Assembly (NCBI GenBank): GCA_002753225.1
Contig: PDZS01000014.1
Span: 1-64,000, forward strand
Direction of reading: 5' to 3'
Source: Deltaproteobacteria bacterium YD0425bin51
Lineage (GTDB): Bacteria > Desulfobacterota > Desulfobacteria > Desulfobacterales > YD0425bin51
DNA length: 64,000 nt
Shown here: positions 56,944 to 64,000 of the stretch, piece after piece
Numbering within the stretch: position 1 is the stretch's first letter
How the letters are laid out: every line of letters starts with the position of its first letter
Program-made: the position numbers and the translations under genes
The notes under the pieces: model-generated
The model's database searches: none
Seen by the model: the letters and a program-made list of their open reading frames with translations, nothing else
What the model was told of the DNA's origin: nothing

Positions 56944-59388
56944 ATGCAAAATAACTTTTATTTTCGTCTCCGTTATGAAGCATCATGGTCGCTCATGAAT
57001 AAAAATGGGTTAGCTCTTCAGATTTTAAGCGATCTTGAGGCAGATCTGACTCATTTGAATCATTGCGACTTTAAAATCAGAAGACCGATTGAACGTCTTT
57101 TTGACGAAACGCTTTTAATGGCAAAAGAGCTTAATTTCCTATCCCAAAATCGATATATTGATTTATATGACAGGCTTTACCAAATAAAAGAACAAACCAA
57201 CGCTCTGTTTCAATGCTCTAAAGAAGATAACGATCAGCCTTTATCTGTATGTTTGGACCAGGAAGAGTTGGTAAATGATCGGCTTGTAGGAGGAAAGTCT
57301 TCAGGAATAATGGCGCTTAAGCATCATTTTCCAGATTCTGTTCCCAATGGTTTTGTATTAACTACTGCTTCATATAAGAAATTTCTTGATGAAAATCAGT
57401 TGATAGATCGTATAAGGCTTTTATTTAATAATATAGATGCTATCTCAGATCAGAATCAATTTAAATTGCGGACAGAAACGATTCGTAACTGGATTTTAAG
57501 TGCAAAAATTCCTAAATCTATTTCAGAGTCTATAAAGTTTAATGCTCAAAAGTTTAAAGAGCAAAGTACTGCAGGATGGGCAGTACGTTCCAGCGCAACT
57601 AGTGAAGATAGTCAATTTTCATTTGCAGGACAGTTTGCAAGTAAACTTTATGTGCCTTTTGAAGACTTGGAAGACGCATATAAATATGTTTTAGCAAGTA
57701 AATTTACAGATCGTGCTGTTTTATATCGCCTGCATTGCGGCTTTTCAGAAATAGATACTCCAATGGCAGTCTTATTTATGCCAATGATTGATCCTGCTGC
57801 TTCAGGCGTTATTTATACTGCTGATCCTTTACATGTTGAATCAAACCAAATGATTGTCAATGCTGTTCAAGGTATTTCAGAAGATCTTGTACAAGGAAAG
57901 ATTGAAGCAGATGTTTTTATACTTTCAAGAAATCGTGATCCTAAATTAATTTCATCCATACCTTCAGAAAAAAAAATCAAAAAAGATAACAAAAATGATT
58001 ATATTTCAGAACAAACGATCTCAATAGTTGCAAGTCTAGCATATAGAGCAATGGAGGTATTCGGCCATGATATGGATATCGAATGGGCAGTAGATTATAA
58101 TGGAAAAGTTTCACTCTTGCAGGCAAGGAGGATACATTTAGCTACACAGGAAAAAATTCAAGAAAATAAAGGTTTGAAATCTGCTCCTCCTATAGTCGAA
58201 GCCGGTATCACTATTTTCCCGGGTAGAGCTGAAGGTAATGTCTTTTTTCTTTCTAAAGAAATTGATCCAAAATCTGTTCCAAAAGGATCTGTTGTCATTG
58301 TTTCTGAACCTACACCAGAGCTTGCTGTCATGCTGCCAAATATTGCAGCCTTAATTGCTCAGGAAGGAAACGTTTTAGGTCATTTGGCAACACTAGTGAG
58401 AGAATTTTCAGTTCCTTGTATATTTCAGATGGGAACACAAGCACGCTTACTTTATTCTGCAAACGTTGTAAGCTTAGATGCAACCAAAAGAAGGGTCTAC
58501 ACAGGATCACGCTGGCCTAACATCAAAGAAAGAGTTTTGACAAGAATTGCAAATGCAAGCAAACATAGAAAATCAGGACCATTATACGATTTGGTATTAT
58601 CATTAAATCTTTTAGATCCTTATTCATCATCTTTTAAAGCCATAAATTGCCGTTCCATTCATGATGTAGTTCGATTTATTCATGAAATGTCTGTCAGAAC
58701 TCTTTTTAAGATCGAAGATGAACAGCGGGGCAGAAAAAAAATGAAATACAGATTAAATACAAGTCTTCCTATAAAATTTCATTTGATCGATATTGACGGG
58801 TGTATGCCAAATGATAAAGCATTGATTGAGCCTGAACATATAGATTCTGTTCCATTTAAAGCTTTTTGGCATGGCATGTCAAATTCAAAGCTTCATTGGC
58901 CCAATCATTGGGATGCTCAATTTGCCGGGCTTTCTAATGATTTTAAAGAACAGGTATTAGGCGGAACACTTGGTCCAAGAAGGCCAAAAGATGCAAATTA
59001 TATTATGGCTGGAAGAGATTATATCAATATAAATGCACGATTAACGTATCATTATGCAACGATAGATGCTTTTGTTGGAAAAGGACATGAAAATAACCGT
59101 ATCAATTTCAGATTTAGAGGCGGAGGTGCAAGTGATGAAAACAGAGGAAGACGTGCTATGTTTTTGGAAATAGTACTGAGACAAGCTGGTTTTGGCGTAG
59201 ATAGAAGATCTGATTTAGTTACATCATGGTTTAGGCGTTATCCCCAGAAAGAATCTGAAAATGCACTTGAATTTCTTGGTAAACTAATGGTTTGTGCAAG
59301 GCAGCTTGATATTAAAATGAAAAATGATTCTGATATCAAGCTTTATGCTGATTATTTTATAAAAGAGAATTACGATATTTTTTCATAA
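56944..59388 (+). CDS. PEP synthase-like ATP-grasp/swivel protein
   Basis: 814 residues. About 95 helical N-terminal residues precede the PPDK/PEP-synthase nucleotide-binding domain (LVGGKSSGIMALK, VPNGFVLTTASYKKFL, AVRSSATSEDSQFSFAGQF, DMDIEWAVDYNGKVSLLQARR), then a swivel domain with the candidate phospho-His H480 in GNVLGHLATLVREFSVP, where the usual SHAAI reads GHLAT. The final 280 residues are not the PEP-binding barrel and are unassigned. A phosphotransferase on a non-pyruvate acceptor is more likely than PEP synthesis. In operon B between a receiver and a kinase. Confidence 0.82.
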   Translation: MQNNFYFRLRYEASWSLMNKNGLALQILSDLEADLTHLNHCDFKIRRPIERLFDETLLMAKELNFLSQNRYIDLYDRLYQIKEQTNALFQCSKEDNDQPLSVCLDQEELVNDRLVGGKSSGIMALKHHFPDSVPNGFVLTTASYKKFLDENQLIDRIRLLFNNIDAISDQNQFKLRTETIRNWILSAKIPKSISESIKFNAQKFKEQSTAGWAVRSSATSEDSQFSFAGQFASKLYVPFEDLEDAYKYVLASKFTDRAVLYRLHCGFSEIDTPMAVLFMPMIDPAASGVIYTADPLHVESNQMIVNAVQGISEDLVQGKIEADVFILSRNRDPKLISSIPSEKKIKKDNKNDYISEQTISIVASLAYRAMEVFGHDMDIEWAVDYNGKVSLLQARRIHLATQEKIQENKGLKSAPPIVEAGITIFPGRAEGNVFFLSKEIDPKSVPKGSVVIVSEPTPELAVMLPNIAALIAQEGNVLGHLATLVREFSVPCIFQMGTQARLLYSANVVSLDATKRRVYTGSRWPNIKERVLTRIANASKHRKSGPLYDLVLSLNLLDPYSSSFKAINCRSIHDVVRFIHEMSVRTLFKIEDEQRGRKKMKYRLNTSLPIKFHLIDIDGCMPNDKALIEPEHIDSVPFKAFWHGMSNSKLHWPNHWDAQFAGLSNDFKEQVLGGTLGPRRPKDANYIMAGRDYININARLTYHYATIDAFVGKGHENNRINFRFRGGGASDENRGRRAMFLEIVLRQAGFGVDRRSDLVTSWFRRYPQKESENALEFLGKLMVCARQLDIKMKNDSDIKLYADYFIKENYDIFS

Positions 59389-59389
59389 T

Positions 59390-60949
59390 ATGGACAATAA
59401 CTTATCTGAAAATAGCAAAAAGCCAACACTTGCAAATGCTCTGATATCTCAGGCAGAACTAGATATCGAAAAATATTCGGTTTTTAGTAAAGCCTTAACA
59501 GAGCGTCCTTCGCTTAGCATTCGCACAAAAATAATTTTGACGTTTTCATTATTCTTCGCTTTATGTGCAATAATAACCCTTTGGTCCATAGTTGCACTCT
59601 CTGAGATAGAAGATAAAATTAATTTTCTTGAAACTGCCGATAATTATCTGTCTGAGATTCATCAAGCAAGACGCTTTGAAAAAAATTATCTTCTCTATAG
59701 AACAAATGTAAATGATGCTCTGGAACATCTTTCCAATGCAGAAAAAATTTTATCAGAAAAAGGAAAGACCATAGAAAAAATTTTAGGAGAAAAACACTTT
59801 AAAACTGTAGTTTTACAAGTGAAAGACTATGATAACGTGCTTAATAAATTAAGTAAAACCCGTGATGCCGCAATAATAAGCAATATAGAACCAACATTGA
59901 GGGAAAACGGTTCAAAAATGGTATCATTTGCTGAAGATTTTGTAAAAAAGGAAAGAGATTCAATAGCAAGAATGCTTTCTCTATCCAGAAAAGTACCATT
60001 TTTCTTTTTAGGCGTTCTAATGGCTTTAATGATTTTTGTTGCGATATTACTTACAAGACAACTCATAGTGACATTAAACAGATTTGTAGAATATGCCAAT
60101 CGAATAGGAGAAGGAGATTTTTCACCCATAACTCCAGTAAGAAAATTCAAGGATGAATTTACACAGCTTGCCAAAGCTTTTAATAGTATGACAAGAGAGC
60201 TTGATAACAGACATAAAATCTTGGTTGAATCTCATAAATTAAGAGCAATAGGAACGCTTGTCGCAGGAATTGCCCATGAACTCAATAACCCATTAAATAA
60301 TACAATGCTTACAGCATCAATGCTAAAGGAAGATTTTTCCATTCTATCTGAAGAAGAAAAGTTATCTATGATCGATGATATAATCAGTGAAACCGAGAGA
60401 TCCAGAGGGATTGTAAGAAATCTTTTGGATTTTGCACGAGAAAGTGAAGCTAACTTAAACTCTTTGCAGGTTCAAGAAATCATAGATGATTCCATAAAAC
60501 TCGTATCAAATCAAATCAAATTAGCAAAAATCAGGTTAGAAACAGATTATGCAAAAGATCTGCCCCATATTCATGGAGATGAGCAAATGCTCAAACAAGT
60601 TTTTGTAAATCTCATTCTAAATGCAATAGATGCCTTGCCTCAAAAAGGAAGCATTTTTATATCAGTTCAAAAAAATAAAGAAGAAGAAGGATATATTACA
60701 GTAGAAGTAAAAGATAACGGACCAGGAATACCAGAACATATTTTGCCTCAAATATTTGATCCTTTCTTTACCACAAAAACAAAAGGTAAAGGAACAGGGT
60801 TGGGTCTTTCTGTCTGCCGCGGAATCGTTCGTAAACTTGGAGGTTATATCAGGGTCAAAAGCAGTGTCGGATCAGGAACAGTATTTACTGTCCTTCTTCC
60901 CACAACAAATATACCTTCCGAAATTTCATCAGGTAAGAAAGAACACTGA
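59390..60949 (+). CDS. HAMP-domain sensor histidine kinase
   Basis: 519 residues: transmembrane helix at about 46-66, a helical periplasmic region (about 67-200, FLETADNYLSEIHQARRFEK, four-helix-bundle type), second helix at about 205-225, HAMP (about 228-280, NRIGEGDFSPITPVRKFKDE), HisKA with H296 (GIAHELNNP), HATPase_c with DNGPGIP and GTGLGLS. Catalytic motifs complete. Starts one base after the PEP-dikinase-like stop and ends operon B. Confidence 0.92.
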   Translation: MDNNLSENSKKPTLANALISQAELDIEKYSVFSKALTERPSLSIRTKIILTFSLFFALCAIITLWSIVALSEIEDKINFLETADNYLSEIHQARRFEKNYLLYRTNVNDALEHLSNAEKILSEKGKTIEKILGEKHFKTVVLQVKDYDNVLNKLSKTRDAAIISNIEPTLRENGSKMVSFAEDFVKKERDSIARMLSLSRKVPFFFLGVLMALMIFVAILLTRQLIVTLNRFVEYANRIGEGDFSPITPVRKFKDEFTQLAKAFNSMTRELDNRHKILVESHKLRAIGTLVAGIAHELNNPLNNTMLTASMLKEDFSILSEEEKLSMIDDIISETERSRGIVRNLLDFARESEANLNSLQVQEIIDDSIKLVSNQIKLAKIRLETDYAKDLPHIHGDEQMLKQVFVNLILNAIDALPQKGSIFISVQKNKEEEGYITVEVKDNGPGIPEHILPQIFDPFFTTKTKGKGTGLGLSVCRGIVRKLGGYIRVKSSVGSGTVFTVLLPTTNIPSEISSGKKEH

Positions 60950-61345
60950 ATGGAATAAAATCTACCAGGCAATAAAATATTTATCATTTGATGTTGCAAA
61001 TTTTATCAATAGAGGGGTGCAAATTTTGAGTATAGAAAATGACCCTTAACTTTTTGTGTAAAAGGTGGGACACACCCAAAATAATTATAAAATTGAGGAT
61101 TGCTCATAATAAGACTAAATAAACTAATAATATTTAAATACAGTAATGCCTTGAAAGATAAAGTTAATTGCTGTATTAATTATTGTTGATGTTTATTAAA
61201 GAATAGTAGTGAACACTTTATTAAATGAAACTGGATTCCCTCCTGCGCGGGAGAAATGATATTACAGTCACGTCATACCCGCGAAAACTGGTATCCAGAA
61301 TTAGAAAATGTAAAATAAAAATTAAGAGTGAAGGAACCTTAAACA
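60950..61345. other. 396-base gene-free interval
   Basis: No convincing gene. About 60990-61080 has a G-rich segment with GGGTGCAAATTTTGAG and AAAATGACCC that vaguely recalls the end of a degraded mobile element, but no terminal repeats or transposase were found. The REP-like palindrome at 61231-61298 lies near its right end, and AAGGA at 61331 is the ribosome site of the next gene. Confidence 0.55.
61231..61298. repeat. REP/MITE-like palindromic element
   Basis: About 68 bases with outer inverted ends CTGGATTCC (61231-61239) and GGTATCCAG (61290-61298), one mismatch. The interior contains an inner hairpin (CTCC-TGCGCG-GGAG, 61239-61252) and GTCATACCCGCGAAAACTGG, a variant of a common bacterial GTCATTCCCGCGAAAGCGGG palindrome. 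It is G+C-rich against the background and related to the palindrome at 15288-15317. Confidence 0.7.
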
Positions 61346-62062
61346 TTGGATTTAACATTTAAACAGAAGCAATTCAATGCTGCAATGGATTTGTATAATT
61401 CCAGAAAAATATATAAATTATTTGGTATCGTAGTTTCCATAACGAACATTTCCATGCAGATATATCTTTTGTCTAAGGTAATACCTCTTTCAATAGGAAT
61501 TGCCCAACAGATAGGCGCTTTGATCGTTGCATTCATACTAACTGACTTTATAAATGGACTGATTCATATGTATATGGATATAAATGAAGATTATGAGTCA
61601 ATAGCTGGACCATTGATTGCTAATTTCCATCTCCACCATAAAAATCCCCAATACAAAAGAAATCCTCTGGCCATTGTTTACTTCAATGAAAGTGGCTCAA
61701 AAGTCTGGTTGGCAGGATACCTTATCATCGTATTATTTTTATGTAATGCATTCATGTTAAATTCCATTGTTCTTTACTCACTTCTGTATATAGCGATTCT
61801 ATCTTCCGTCGCCGAAGTTTCTCATTACCTATGTCATAGTTCCAATTCTATCGTGGCAATTTTTTTAGCCAGAATTGGCCTCTTGCTTCCGAAGCGCCAC
61901 CACGCGAAGCACCATCTTCAAGACAATATGAATTATGCCTTTCTAAACGGAGTTACTGACCCACTGATTAACCTGATCGCTAAAAAATATTCTAAAGGTT
62001 ATAAAAATAATACAGACATGCATTATGCAAACTATAAAGCTTTGAATACAGATGGTCGCTGA
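61346..62062 (+). CDS. CarF/TMEM189-type lipid desaturase
   Basis: 238 residues, about four hydrophobic segments. The histidine pattern of the plasmanylethanolamine desaturase/CarF family is seen: DFINGLIHMYMD, FHLHHKNP, SHYLCHSSN and KRHHAKHHL, the ligands of a di-iron centre at the membrane surface. Eukaryotic TMEM189 and Myxococcus CarF make the vinyl-ether bond of plasmalogens using oxygen. TTG at 61346 has AAGGA 10 bp upstream and is preferred over ATG 61385. No cofactor partner or other lipid genes adjoin it. Confidence 0.8.
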   Translation: MDLTFKQKQFNAAMDLYNSRKIYKLFGIVVSITNISMQIYLLSKVIPLSIGIAQQIGALIVAFILTDFINGLIHMYMDINEDYESIAGPLIANFHLHHKNPQYKRNPLAIVYFNESGSKVWLAGYLIIVLFLCNAFMLNSIVLYSLLYIAILSSVAEVSHYLCHSSNSIVAIFLARIGLLLPKRHHAKHHLQDNMNYAFLNGVTDPLINLIAKKYSKGYKNNTDMHYANYKALNTDGR

Positions 62063-62140
62063 AAAAAAAAAGCATTGCTGAAGTTGGAGTCTCATTAGCA
62101 AATTAAGCATAGTATTTTTTGAGACAAGGAGAAAATTAAC

Positions 62141-62713
62141 TTGAAAATTCAAAAAGTTGAACAGATTACAAAAAATAAGCATCTCAACATGTATAATATT
62201 GTTTTTATAGATAAAGAAGGAAATGCAAAACCATGGCTTATAGCTTCAAGAACGCAGCCTAAATGTTTAACAGGAAAATTTGATATCCCTGATGCTGTTG
62301 TAATTGTTCCATTTCATCAAAAAGAGAATAAGCTCGTAATTATTAAAGAGTTCAGAGTGCCATTAGGTGATTATCAGTACGGCTTTCCTGCTGGATTATT
62401 AGATGAAGGTGAAAGCATTGAAGAAGCAGCCCAAAGAGAATTAAAAGAAGAAACTGGATTAGATATAATAACTTTCAAAAAAATAAGTAAACCTATTTAT
62501 TCTTCATCTGGCATGACAGATGAATCTGTTTCGATGGTTTATGTAGAATGTGATGGCGAACCATCAAATAAAGAAAATACAACCTCTGAAGATATTACGA
62601 TAATCTATTTATCTCAATCTGAAGCAATGGAGTTATGTAAAAATCCTGATATCAAAGTTGATGTTAAAACTTGGTTAGTTCTCTCTTCTTATGCTGAAAA
62701 TGGTCGGATTTAA
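62141..62713 (+). CDS. NUDIX hydrolase (ADP-ribose pyrophosphatase type)
   Basis: 190 residues with a complete Nudix box, GLLDEGESIEEAAQRELKEETG, at about residues 86-107 (G-x5-E-x7-RE-x2-EE-x-G), and strands KLVIIKEFRVPLGDYQYGFP that bind ADP-ribose in this subfamily. Hydrolyses nucleoside diphosphate derivatives in the cytoplasm. TTG start at 62141 with AAGGAG 9 bp upstream. It follows the lipid desaturase gene by about 80 bp. Confidence 0.9.
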   Translation: MKIQKVEQITKNKHLNMYNIVFIDKEGNAKPWLIASRTQPKCLTGKFDIPDAVVIVPFHQKENKLVIIKEFRVPLGDYQYGFPAGLLDEGESIEEAAQRELKEETGLDIITFKKISKPIYSSSGMTDESVSMVYVECDGEPSNKENTTSEDITIIYLSQSEAMELCKNPDIKVDVKTWLVLSSYAENGRI

Positions 62714-62858
62714 ATTATGTAAATTTAAATTGTGTTTCAAATCGTCATCGTGAATTCTTAAACACACCCTGTTTTAACAGCAAACAGCAGTAAGTCTAAA
62801 TAATAGATGATAGCTTTATGCCTCACTTTTTACTCCATAAATTATTAAGGTATATACA

Positions 62859-64000
62859 ATGAAATTGGATATTATAGAGCTGGAGCATTCAAATTTAGAA
62901 AAAGATTTTAAACTGTTCTTAACAGTTGGTTTTATGTATGGAATAGCAAATGGTATATATTTAACAACATTTAATAATTTTTTAAGCGATGTCTATCATC
63001 TTTCAGCACAATCTAGAGGAATGCTTGAACTTCCAAGGGAAATTCCAGGTGTTTTAATTTTTTTAGTTCTAACTCTGATTTCTTTTCTTGGAGATATCAG
63101 GATGGCTGCTATTGGAATGTTACTTTCAGCTCTTGGGATGATTGGGATCGGCTTGTTTTCTAAAACATATGCAGTTATGCTGGGATGGATGATGATGGTA
63201 AGCCTTGGGACACATATATTTATGCCTCTTGCACCAGGAATAGGGATGAGATTATCTCAAAAAAAAAACTATGGAATGAGACTTGGTCAGTTTAATGCCT
63301 ATAGCCTTGCTGCAACCATTATTGGATATGCAATTGTTTGGTTTGGATTTAAGTTTTTTAGTTTCGATTATATAAAGATATTTCTTATATCTGCATTCTT
63401 TTTTGTCTTATCTGCACTCATTCTTGGTTTAATCAATCATCAAAAACCTAATATTAAGAAAGTTCAATTTATATTGAGAAAAAAATATATACTTTATTAT
63501 TGCCTGAGTATAGTGAATGGTGCAAGAAAACAGATTTTTCTAACATTTGCCCCCTGGGTATTAATCCAGTCATATCAACTTGATCCAACTCATTTTGCCA
63601 TATTAGGATTAATAATATCTACATTCAGCATCATAACAAGAACAATAGTTGGAAATGCCATTGATTTTAAAGGTGAGAGATTTGTTCTTTCATTAGAGGC
63701 AATACTTCTTATAATTATCTGTATGGGATATGCGTTTGCAGCAGATGTAGCTCCAATGAATATTGCCATGTTCATTATCATAATTTGTTATATCCTTGAT
63801 AATTCAATGAGCGCGGTAGAAATGGCTAGATCTACCTATGTAAAAAAAATAGCCGTTCATCCGGATGATGTAACACCAACCCTGTCAGCAGGAATAAGCT
63901 TTGATCATGTGATTGCCATGTCTATACCACTTTTTGGTGGTATTTTATGGGCAAGTTTTGGATATAAATATGTCTTTTTATGTGCAGCGGGTATAGCATT
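62859..64000 (+). CDS. MFS-type transporter, 3' end outside window
   Basis: At least 380 residues, open to the right edge of the window. About ten hydrophobic segments are already seen (LFLTVGFMYGIANGIYL, GVLIFLVLTLISFLG, then MAAIGMLLSALGMIGIGLF), with inter-helix loops that fit the major facilitator superfamily. AAGG lies 8 bp before ATG 62859. No substrate-specific motif is evident. It follows NUDIX by 145 bp and probably has its own transcript. Confidence 0.82.
   Translation, partial: MKLDIIELEHSNLEKDFKLFLTVGFMYGIANGIYLTTFNNFLSDVYHLSAQSRGMLELPREIPGVLIFLVLTLISFLGDIRMAAIGMLLSALGMIGIGLFSKTYAVMLGWMMMVSLGTHIFMPLAPGIGMRLSQKKNYGMRLGQFNAYSLAATIIGYAIVWFGFKFFSFDYIKIFLISAFFFVLSALILGLINHQKPNIKKVQFILRKKYILYYCLSIVNGARKQIFLTFAPWVLIQSYQLDPTHFAILGLIISTFSIITRTIVGNAIDFKGERFVLSLEAILLIIICMGYAFAADVAPMNIAMFIIIICYILDNSMSAVEMARSTYVKKIAVHPDDVTPTLSAGISFDHVIAMSIPLFGGILWASFGYKYVFLCAAGIA

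Noticed and set aside
60990..61080. End of a degraded insertion sequence
   Set aside because: A G-rich segment looked suggestive, but no terminal inverted repeats, target duplication or transposase frame could be found.
1..64000. CRISPR arrays, tRNA or rRNA genes
   Set aside because: No regularly spaced repeats of 24-40 bp and no cloverleaf or rRNA-like segment were noticed; tRNAscan-SE and Infernal were not available, so small RNAs could be missed.

Overview
The window is AT-rich (roughly one-third G+C by eye) and bacterial. Gene content suggests an anaerobic or microaerophilic Desulfobacterota-type organism: very large hybrid histidine kinases, a lexA-DUF72-imuB-dnaE2 mutagenesis cassette, sulfate/sulfite-type anion transporters, PEP-dikinase-like proteins and long sigma-54-type signalling operons. 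The taxonomic statement is inference; no rRNA or tRNA gene was seen.

Layout. (1) 1-11.6 kb, + strand: three tandem paralogous hybrid histidine kinases with 7TMR-DISM-type sensors (the first is cut by the window edge), ending in a receiver/HD-GYP protein that is the likely output through cyclic-di-GMP. (2) 12-17 kb: mixed small genes: a membrane-anchored deaminase, a SprT/DUF2786 protein, a broken Fe-S fragment, HU, a secreted unknown, a bacterial phytochelatin synthase and an HsdR-N domain protein. (3) 17-28.4 kb: DNA repair. The minus-strand operon lexA-DUF72-imuB-imuC faces an SNF2 helicase/SWIM-finger pair across an intergenic region with a LexA-operator-like palindrome; an alpha/beta hydrolase and a pyrimidine-dimer glycosylase-like protein follow. 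(4) 28.5-36.4 kb: an Ntn hydrolase, a minus-strand operon carrying a split PEP-synthase-like system with an MtxX-like acyltransferase and a crotonase, a cupin/hydrolase pair, a flavodoxin-like reductase and a small HTH regulator.

(5) 36.4-61 kb is the most interesting part. A carbonic-anhydrase-like protein is divergent from two head-to-tail operons on the + strand. Operon A (38.1-52.6 kb) holds a pseudo-receiver, an SLC13-type transporter, a Cache sensor kinase, two receivers, a CBS protein, a left-handed beta-helix protein, a SulP transporter, a cytidylate-kinase-like/receiver fusion, a second Cache kinase, another receiver, a kinase-like protein without ATP-binding motifs, another receiver and an NtrC-type activator. 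Operon B (52.9-60.9 kb) holds a second cytidylate-kinase-like protein, a TauE/SafE exporter, an unknown, a receiver, a PEP-dikinase-like protein and a HAMP kinase. Both operons have a -24/-12 sigma-54 promoter-like sequence; that of operon B lies 65 to 171 bp downstream of three copies of a GTTGC-N5-GCAAC motif, as expected for activator sites. I read this as a sigma-54-controlled multi-input phosphorelay controlling three anion carriers; the transported ion is not known, and bicarbonate, sulfate or sulfite are all possible.

(6) 61.2-64 kb: a palindromic REP-like repeat, a CarF/TMEM189-type lipid desaturase, a NUDIX hydrolase and an MFS transporter that runs off the right edge.
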